DNA of 7,414 bases from Azoarcus sp. (lineage in GTDB: Bacteria; Pseudomonadota; Gammaproteobacteria; Burkholderiales; Rhodocyclaceae), in contig JAIRWW010000104.1 of NCBI GenBank assembly GCA_031268685.1, positions 1-7,414 of the forward strand, written 5' to 3'. The notes under the pieces were generated by a model. The model worked only from the letters and a program-made list of their open reading frames with translations, had not been told where the DNA came from and ran no database searches. The position numbers were made by a program, and so were the translations under genes. Positions 1 through 4,514 of this stretch are shown here, in pieces; position 1 is the stretch's first letter; every line of letters starts with the position of its first letter.

Positions 1-222
1 GACTGGGCGGATCGCCTGTGCGGGATCATGGCGACTCTGGGTAATGACAACCGGGTTAAGTATTCGCAGTTCGTGCGGCCCGGATGCAGTCTCACCGGGC
101 TGAAAACCGTCATCGTCGATGCGCGTCTGCACCGGGCCAATCCGCTAGCCTATCAGTTCGTCGTCGACTTTGCGCGCAACAACAATCTCCAGGTCGAGCC
201 TATCGACGACGACCAAGTCTGA
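1..222 (+). CDS. DUF3579-like small protein, C-terminal part (5' end outside window)
   Basis: Frame 1 is open from the first base to a TGA at 220-222 and encodes the last 73 residues of a protein whose start lies upstream. The visible part opens with DWADRLCGIM, has a central GLKTVIVDARL strand and ends with a YQFVVDFARNNNLQVEP segment and an acidic tail (DDDQV). From memory this pattern (a P-S-DWAeRL start, a G-x-K-x-V-x-V strand, then FVxxFAxDNxLqV) matches the DUF3579 family, small proteins of about 100 residues found mainly in betaproteobacteria, often beside rpsT and arginine-biosynthesis genes. The rpsT neighbour here supports that. The function of the family is unknown to me. The ATG at 28 is internal and is not taken as the start, because the reading frame and the family-like sequence continue upstream of it. 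The gene converges on rpsT and shares the hairpin at 296-326 with it. Confidence 0.72.
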   Translation, partial: DWADRLCGIMATLGNDNRVKYSQFVRPGCSLTGLKTVIVDARLHRANPLAYQFVVDFARNNNLQVEPIDDDQV

Positions 223-295
223 CCGCAGGTCTCTGCTTAGCTTGTCCGGCAGTTTTCCTGGCCCGTTTTTTTAGCGTGGCCGTCGTCAGTGGGTC

Positions 296-326
296 AAAAA
301 AAGACGGCTTCGAGAAGCCGTCTTTT
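296..326 (-). terminator. Rho-independent terminator of rpsT, possibly bidirectional
   Basis: A perfect inverted repeat has arms AAGACGGCTT (301-310) and AAGCCGTCTT (315-324) around a CGAG tetraloop. The stem can be extended by two A-T pairs to 299-326. Read on the minus strand, the stem is followed by a run of seven T (302 down to 296), the classic intrinsic terminator layout, and it lies 46 bases past the rpsT stop codon. On the plus strand only about four T are present at the 3' side, so the hairpin could also stop the upstream gene that ends at 222, but less efficiently. Confidence 0.9.
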
Positions 327-371
327 GCAGTGCTGCCAGACGAGCTGACAGACGAATCGGAAGCCGCGCGT

Positions 372-635
372 TCAGGCCATCGCCTTGATTGCCGCCGACA
401 AGCGGCTCTTGTGCCGCGCCGCCTTGTTTTTGTGGATGATCTTTTTGTCGGCGATGCTGTCGATGACGCTGGTCGAAGTGCGGAATATGGTTTGCGCCGC
501 CGTTTTGTCGCCATCGGCGATGGCCTTGCGCACTGTCTTGATTGCCGTGCGCAGGCGCGAACGAAGACTGGCATTGTGGGCGCGAGCCTTTACTGCTTGG
601 CGTGCGCGTTTGCGAGCTTGTGCCGAGTTGGCCAT
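372..635 (-). CDS. rpsT: 30S ribosomal protein S20
   Basis: This 87-residue, very basic protein begins [13 protein letters not shown] and ends [12 protein letters not shown]. It carries the hallmark S20 segments: the N-terminal [10 protein letters not shown], a middle [11 protein letters not shown] helix and [17 protein letters not shown] near the C-terminus. S20 is a primary-binding helical protein of the small ribosomal subunit that contacts 16S rRNA, and 87 residues is the normal length. The frame extends 8 codons further upstream to another ATG (659), but MANSAQ is the conserved S20 start. A GGGG tract sits 5 bases before the ATG at 635, giving a weak Shine-Dalgarno match. The gene is monocistronic, with its own promoter at 671-699 and the terminator at 296-326. 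In E. coli rpsT starts with UUG and represses its own translation. Here the start is ATG, so that feature is not evident. Confidence 0.98.
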   Translation of the reverse strand: MANSAQARKRARQAVKARAHNASLRSRLRTAIKTVRKAIADGDKTAAQTIFRTSTSVIDSIADKKIIHKNKAARHKSRLSAAIKAMA

Positions 636-670
636 GATAACCCCGGAGAAATAGTGCAACGAAACGCATC

Positions 671-699
671 ATTCTATAGTCGTGCAGCGTGGAATGCAA
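671..699 (-). promoter_or_regulatory. sigma70-type promoter of rpsT
   Basis: On the minus strand, a -35 element TTGCAT (699-694) and a -10 element TAGAAT (676-671) are separated by exactly 17 bases. The -10 is embedded in TATAGAAT. The predicted transcription start is near 664, leaving a short leader of roughly 29 bases before the rpsT ATG at 635. The position, spacing and strong-gene context agree. Six of the twelve consensus bases would be expected to vary in a real promoter, and only three differ here. No experimental support is available. Confidence 0.7.
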
Positions 700-816
700 C
701 AGGCTTTTTGCCCATTGCCACTGATTGTCACGAGCTTTCAATTTGTCCGGTGCCGTGGCACGTCAACTGTTTATTCGGCGTAGCTGCCTGGCGCTGGCGT
801 GCCGCATTGCCGCCGT

Positions 817-1059
817 TTATTTTCCTTCGACCCAGATATGTTGGGCCACGGCATGCTCCAGGGCCAGTTCCATGTGGTCGCACATCACCACCGTCATGGG
901 GCGCTGTTGCAGTACGGTGATGGTTTGCTGCGCGGACAACCCGTAGGCATGCAGTTGCTCTCGTTGCAGCGGGTCGATTTCTTCGCCCAATTCGGCCAGA
1001 TGGACATTGTGGCCGATCGGTGTGCCGGTAAGGCGGATGCGTTCGGTAGAAGCGGTCAT
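817..1059 (-). CDS. feoA: FeoA-like ferrous iron transport accessory protein
   Basis: This 80-residue cytoplasmic protein starts MTASTERIRLTGTPIG and ends AVAQHIWVEGK. Its layout fits the FeoA SH3-like fold: an initial L-x-G strand, an acidic LAELGEEID segment, a central REQLHAYGLSAQQTITVLQQRP stretch matching the family's L-x-x-(L/Y)-G-L-x-x-G-x-x-V-x-V core, and a closing MELALEHAVAQHIWVE like the family's IALR-x-x-x-A-x-x-I-x-V end. FeoA is thought to bind the FeoB G domain and modulate Fe(II) uptake. The start at 1059 lies 7 bases after the feoB TGA (1069-1067), which suggests one transcript with translational coupling; no strong Shine-Dalgarno is seen. A longer frame begins at 1122 inside feoB, but its extra 21 residues do not look like FeoA. 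The usual Gly of the L-G-L-x-P-G turn is replaced (GLSAQQ), so the family assignment is good but not perfect. The order feoB then feoA is reversed compared with most feo operons. Confidence 0.8.
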   Translation of the reverse strand: MTASTERIRLTGTPIGHNVHLAELGEEIDPLQREQLHAYGLSAQQTITVLQQRPMTVVMCDHMELALEHAVAQHIWVEGK

Positions 1060-1066
1060 GGTGGAC

Positions 1067-3043
1067 TCAGGAGAAAATGTGTGGGAAAAGGCGCAGGAAG
1101 TGATTGAGCAGGCCGCCGACAAAAAACGCTGTGGGCATAATAATCGCTAGCATCAGGGTGGCGGTGCGCATGCCTCGCTCCTTGACGATAATCATCACGC
1201 TGGCGATGCAGGGTACGAAGAGGGTGATTGTGACCATTCCGACGACGGTCTGGATCATGTCCAACTGGCTGCCGATGGCGAACAGTCCCGTCGCGCCGAA
1301 GTCGCGGCGCAGGAATCCCATCACGAAGGCGGCGCTGGCTTCCGGCGGCAGGCCGAGCCAGCCTGTGACCAGCGGCTTGCCGGCTTCGATGATCCACGGC
1401 AGCGCGCCCATGCGGTCGAGCACGAACATGATGAAGGTGCCGAGCAGGAAAAGCGGGATCACTTCGAGCAGATACCATTTGAGCCGCCCGCTCGTTTTTT
1501 TGAGCACATTGCTTAATATCGGCAGGCGCATCGGCGGCAACTCGGTGACGAGCGGCACGCGCTGCCCCTTCACCAGCCGTCCGGCGATCCAGCCTGTGAC
1601 CAGCAGGATCAGCACGATACAGACGCTCCAGATTGCCGCTGCCTGGAACGAGAAGCCGCTAAGCATCCCAAACACAACGCCCAGTTGCGCCGAACAGGGA
1701 ATGGCGAGCGCGAGAAGGAATATGGCGATTAGCCGTTCGCGCGGGGTGTGGAGGATGCGCGTGGTGAGCGTCGCCATCGTCACGCAGCCCAGCCCGAGCA
1801 CCATGGGCAGCACAGCGCGCCCGTTGAGGCCGATGGCGGCAAAGGCGCGGTTCGATACGACCGACAGGCGCGTGAAATAGCCCGAGTCTTCCAGTACGCC
1901 GAAGACGAGGAAGAAGGTGGTGACGATTGGCAGTATCAAGGCCAGCGCATAGGTCATGCCCATCGTCCAGAGGCCGTAGTCGCCCACGAGCATGTCGGCG
2001 AGCCATTCCGGGCCGACGTAGGCGCGCACGAAGTCCGTGACAGCCGGATTGAGAATTTCTCCGAAGAAATCTTCTTCCAGGAGTCCGACCAGGGTGCCAG
2101 CGCCGAAATCGCCAACGAAGAAATACACCCCCAGCAGCACCAGCAGCAGCAGCGGCCAGCCCCATATCGGGTGTACTGCTATTTGCCCGATGCGCAGTGA
2201 CAGGCTCTGGCCGCCGGTGGCGGCCTGCTTCGTCACAGTGTGCGCCAGCGCCTCGGCGGCGCGCCCGCGTTCACGCGCCAGCCGCGCAGGCAGCGAATCG
2301 CGCGCGCCGATGGGAGCGAGTTTGGCGACATGCGCGAGAATTTCGTTGCCATGCGGCTGGGCGGTGAGCCAGTTTTCGACTTCGCCATCCCGCCCGAGCA
2401 GCAATATGGCGAGTCCGCGCGCGGAAAGCCGCGGGTGCGGTGCATGTTCCGTGAGCATGGCGGCAATGCTTGCGATGGCTTCTTCCGATTCCGTGTCGTA
2501 GCGCAGCATGGGGGCTGGCGGACAGGTATGGCCCAGGTTGGCGGAGAGCGCCGAGATGCCTTCGCCGCCCGTGGCGACGGTGGCGACTACCGGCATTCCC
2601 AGCGCTTTGGAGAGCGCATCCGTGTCTACGGTTACGCCTCGCGCCTTTGCTTCGTCGGCCATGTTGAGCGCCATGACCAAGGGAACGCCGAGTTCGGCCA
2701 GCAGCGCGGTCAGGTTCAGTGTGCGCCGCAGGTTTTTGGCGTCGCCCACCTGGATGATGAGTTTCAGGTTTTCGTTGAGCAACGCCCGTATCGTCGCGCG
2801 TTCGTCGTCGCTGCGCGCGGGCAGGGCCAGGACGCCGGGCGTGTCGAGTAGCGATGACGAGCGGTCGAAGCGCGCGCCAGCTCTGGCGACTTCCACGGTC
2901 GTTCCGGGATAGTTTGAAACATTGACGTAAGCGCCAGTCAGGCGATGGAAAAGAACTGATTTGCCGACGTTGGGATGGCCGACGAGAGCCAGGGTGCCGG
3001 TGCTGCCTGATGGGGAGGGCGTGGCTTGGTTATGGTGGTGCAT
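1067..3043 (-). CDS. feoB: Ferrous iron transporter FeoB (GTPase-permease)
   Basis: This 658-residue inner-membrane protein couples a cytosolic G-protein domain to an Fe(II) permease. The G domain shows G1 GHPNVGKS (residues 22-29), a G2 region NVSNYPGTTVE (41-51), G3 DTPG (67-70) and G4 NMAD (127-130). A helical linker follows to about residue 285, then a hydrophobic membrane core from about 290 to the end. Landmarks in the core are LEDSGYFTR (around 384-392), the first gate motif GLGCVTMAT (417-425), the second gate motif PCSAQL (449-454) and GFLRRDFGA (576-584), followed by LFVPCIASV. The E. coli-type gates are usually GCNVPA and CSAR, so this belongs to the shorter variant FeoB group that I recall with GLGCDTMAT and PCSAQL; the Asp of that form is Val421 here. 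The N-terminus carries three His (MHHHNQ). The start at 3043 is the first available one in frame, without a clear Shine-Dalgarno. feoA follows directly. E. coli FeoB has 773 residues, so this protein is shorter. Confidence 0.96.
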   Translation of the reverse strand: MHHHNQATPSPSGSTGTLALVGHPNVGKSVLFHRLTGAYVNVSNYPGTTVEVARAGARFDRSSSLLDTPGVLALPARSDDERATIRALLNENLKLIIQVGDAKNLRRTLNLTALLAELGVPLVMALNMADEAKARGVTVDTDALSKALGMPVVATVATGGEGISALSANLGHTCPPAPMLRYDTESEEAIASIAAMLTEHAPHPRLSARGLAILLLGRDGEVENWLTAQPHGNEILAHVAKLAPIGARDSLPARLARERGRAAEALAHTVTKQAATGGQSLSLRIGQIAVHPIWGWPLLLLVLLGVYFFVGDFGAGTLVGLLEEDFFGEILNPAVTDFVRAYVGPEWLADMLVGDYGLWTMGMTYALALILPIVTTFFLVFGVLEDSGYFTRLSVVSNRAFAAIGLNGRAVLPMVLGLGCVTMATLTTRILHTPRERLIAIFLLALAIPCSAQLGVVFGMLSGFSFQAAAIWSVCIVLILLVTGWIAGRLVKGQRVPLVTELPPMRLPILSNVLKKTSGRLKWYLLEVIPLFLLGTFIMFVLDRMGALPWIIEAGKPLVTGWLGLPPEASAAFVMGFLRRDFGATGLFAIGSQLDMIQTVVGMVTITLFVPCIASVMIIVKERGMRTATLMLAIIMPTAFFVGGLLNHFLRLFPHIFS

Positions 3044-3140
3044 GGTGCAGTCGGGTAAGGATGATGTTTGGAATGATAACCCGTCTCATCATCATTTTGG
3101 GCAGAACAATAGGGAGAACGCGGGTACAATATTTAATATT

Positions 3141-3180
3141 TCCATCCCGGATTTCTTCGCTCGCAAGCGGATGGGATGGA
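3141..3180. repeat. Imperfect inverted repeat in the divergent region
   Basis: TCCATCCC (3141-3148) is exactly complementary to GGGATGGA (3173-3180), an 8-base outer stem. Inside it CGCT (3158-3161) pairs with AGCG (3166-3169) around a CGCA loop. There is no T-run on either side, so it does not look like an intrinsic terminator. It could be an operator for a dimeric regulator, or structure in a 5' leader. Its role is unknown. Confidence 0.45.
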
Positions 3181-3225
3181 TTGCCGGGTCGGCGTCACTG
3201 GTTTCCTTGCTTTCATGTGAGCAGA

Positions 3226-3252
3226 GTTCATTATCTTTTCATTATTTTGAAC
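3226..3252. repeat. Direct repeat TTCATTAT with 11-base period inside a GTTCA/TGAAC dyad
   Basis: TTCATTAT occurs at 3227-3234 and again at 3238-3245, one helical turn apart. The same stretch is bounded by GTTCA (3226-3230) and TGAAC (3248-3252). Direct repeats of about 10-11 bases are typical of OmpR-type response regulator sites, and dyads of this span are seen for TetR-type operators, but the sequence is short and AT-rich enough for chance. It lies about 140 bases upstream of the adaptor start. Confidence 0.3.
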
Positions 3253-3375
3253 AGAGGTGATCCAAGAAGCGTAGGTACAATGTAAGGCTGTTTTGCCAGG
3301 GCGTCGCTTCCCGCGGGGGCGGGTTTCCCCGTTGCCTGTGCAGTTGGCTTGGCTTTTGCTTGTTGGCGTCCGGCT

Positions 3376-3380
3376 GGAGG
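3376..3380 (+). promoter_or_regulatory. Ribosome binding site of the efflux adaptor gene
   Basis: GGAGG lies 8 bases before the ATG at 3389. This strong Shine-Dalgarno match decides the start in favour of 3389 rather than the in-frame TTG at 3293, which lacks one. Confidence 0.85.
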
Positions 3381-3388
3381 CCGGTTTT

Positions 3389-4498
3389 ATGTTTTTGCGT
3401 CGTCCGCTGATCGCGGTTTTATGCGTTGCCGGCATGGCTGGCTTGGGCGTGTATGCGTGGCGCGCCAACAGCGCGCCGCCTGCGCCCGTTCAGGCGGCGG
3501 CGCAGGGCGCGGGCGGTGGCGGCGGTTCGGGCACGGCGCAGTCGGTGCTGGTGGAAGTCGCGCCGGTGGCGGCGCGGACGATTGTCGACGATGTTGCGGC
3601 GGTTGGGACGCTGGTATCCAATCAGTCCGTCGTCCTGCATCCGGAAGTGGCCGGGCGCGTGGCGGCTATCCGTTTCCGGGACGGCAGCGCTGTCCGCGGC
3701 GGATCGGTGCTGATAGAACTCGATTCCGCCGTGCAACGGGCCGAGTTGCAGCAGGCAAAGGCCGAATTGATGTTGGCCGATGCCAATGCCCGCCGTGCAG
3801 AAGACCTTTTCAGCAGCAAATTCGTGAGTAGTAGCGCGCGCGACGAGGCGGCTTCCCGGCTCGAAGTGGCGCGCGCCTCGGTGGCGTTGGCGCAGGCGCG
3901 GCTGGAGCGCACCCGCGTCCGCGCGCCGTTCGATGGCATCGTCGGCATCCGAAAGGTGAATGTGGGCGATTACGTCAAGGACAGCGACACGCTTATCAAT
4001 ATTGAGGATATCGCCACACTCAAGCTTGATTTTCGCTTGCCCGAGGTTTATCTCGGCCGATTGGCGCCGGGGCAGGCGCTGGAAGTGACCAGCGATGTGG
4101 TGCCGGGCGTCACCTTTCCCGCTGTGGTCGATGCCATCGACCCTCTGGTTGACGCCGAGGGCAGGGCAGTGCTGTTGCGCGCCCGCCTGTCCAATGGCGA
4201 GGGACGCCTGCGCCCCGGTGTGTTCGCGCGGGTAAAAGTGCTGGTCGACCGGCGTGAAGATGTGTTGCTGGTACCGGAGACAGCGCTGATTCCGGCGTCC
4301 GGCCAAGCGCAATTCGTATACCGGATCGAGGACGGCCATGCGCGCCGGGTCGAGATCAAAACCGGCATACGGCGCGCCGCCGAGGTCGAGGTCGTCCATG
4401 GACTCGCCTCTGGCGACCGCATCGTGATCGCAGGCCAACTCAAGCTGCGTGATGGCGCGCCCGTATCGGTCGCGCGGCCGGTAGCGGCGTCCCACTGA
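3389..4498 (+). CDS. RND efflux system periplasmic adaptor subunit (membrane fusion protein, HlyD/AcrA/MexH type)
   Basis: This 369-residue protein links an inner-membrane RND pump to an outer-membrane channel. The N-terminus (MFLRRPLIAVLCVAG, to about residue 24) is a signal or membrane anchor. There is no proper lipobox around Cys12, so a lipid-anchored form is unlikely. A Pro/Ala and Gly-rich linker with five consecutive Gly follows (residues 29-50). The first half of the lipoyl domain is VAGRVAAIRFRDGSAVRGG (87-105), then an Ala/Gln-rich alpha-hairpin with coiled-coil character (about 113-172), then the second lipoyl half ERTRVRAPFDGIVG (173-186) with the hallmark RAPFDG. A beta-barrel domain and a membrane-proximal domain (LVPETALIP, LASGDRIVIAGQLKLRDG) complete it. 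The start at 3389 has a GGAGG site. The frame can extend 32 codons to a TTG at 3293, which would add a second hydrophobic stretch and is not favoured. The pump gene follows after 16 bases, so the two are cotranscribed. The length and lack of a lipid anchor recall MexH or VexE more than AcrA; the substrate cannot be inferred. Confidence 0.94.
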   Translation: MFLRRPLIAVLCVAGMAGLGVYAWRANSAPPAPVQAAAQGAGGGGGSGTAQSVLVEVAPVAARTIVDDVAAVGTLVSNQSVVLHPEVAGRVAAIRFRDGSAVRGGSVLIELDSAVQRAELQQAKAELMLADANARRAEDLFSSKFVSSSARDEAASRLEVARASVALAQARLERTRVRAPFDGIVGIRKVNVGDYVKDSDTLINIEDIATLKLDFRLPEVYLGRLAPGQALEVTSDVVPGVTFPAVVDAIDPLVDAEGRAVLLRARLSNGEGRLRPGVFARVKVLVDRREDVLLVPETALIPASGQAQFVYRIEDGHARRVEIKTGIRRAAEVEVVHGLASGDRIVIAGQLKLRDGAPVSVARPVAASH

Positions 4499-4514
4499 GG
4501 CAAGACGCGCCGTC

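Larger units (their letters stand above)
3044..3388. other. Divergent intergenic control region between feoB and the efflux operon
   Basis: This stretch of 345 bases separates two genes read in opposite directions, so it should hold both of their promoters. I see no supportable gene in it. The part at 3055-3290 is clearly more AT-rich than the flanking genes. It contains an inverted repeat at 3141-3180, a direct repeat plus a small dyad at 3226-3252, and two copies of GGTACAAT (3123-3130 and 3274-3281) that resemble -10 boxes but lack a well-spaced -35. No convincing Fur box was found near feoB, although GTTATCATT is present on the minus strand. The part at 3300-3388 is GC-rich leader; a TTG at 3293 could extend the adaptor frame but is not favoured. 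Confidence 0.6.

Noticed and set aside
241..273. T-run after CCGGCAGTTTTCCTGGCCCG as a terminator for the DUF3579-like gene
   Set aside because: The T-run is real, but the preceding stem is only about four pairs including a G-T pair; the hairpin at 296-326 is a far better terminator.
746..766. Small dyad GTGCC-GT-GGCAC with nearby TTGACG on the minus strand, as a feoA terminator or extra rpsT promoter
   Set aside because: There is no T-run after the hairpin, the loop would be only two bases, and no acceptable -10 lies 16-18 bases from TTGACG.
84..920. A 278-codon plus-strand open frame
   Set aside because: It runs across the DUF3579-like tail, the rpsT terminator, all of rpsT and part of feoA. 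Its translation is Arg/Cys-rich low-quality sequence with no recognisable domain; it is a shadow in GC-rich DNA.
1104..1880. A 258-codon plus-strand open frame opposite feoB
   Set aside because: It is fully antisense to the conserved FeoB membrane core, with Ser/Arg/Pro/Thr-rich composition and no ribosome binding site or domain.
3071..3100. Possible Fur box upstream of feoB (GTTATCATT and ATGATGATGAG on the minus strand)
   Set aside because: Only about half of the positions of the 7-1-7 Fur consensus match in any register I tried, and the two parts are out of phase. A matrix scan would be needed to reopen this.
3123..3281. Repeated GGTACAAT (3123-3130 and 3274-3281) as paired -10 elements
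   Set aside because: Neither copy has a -35 at 16-18 bases and neither is an extended -10. An 8-base repeat in 345 bases is near chance expectation.
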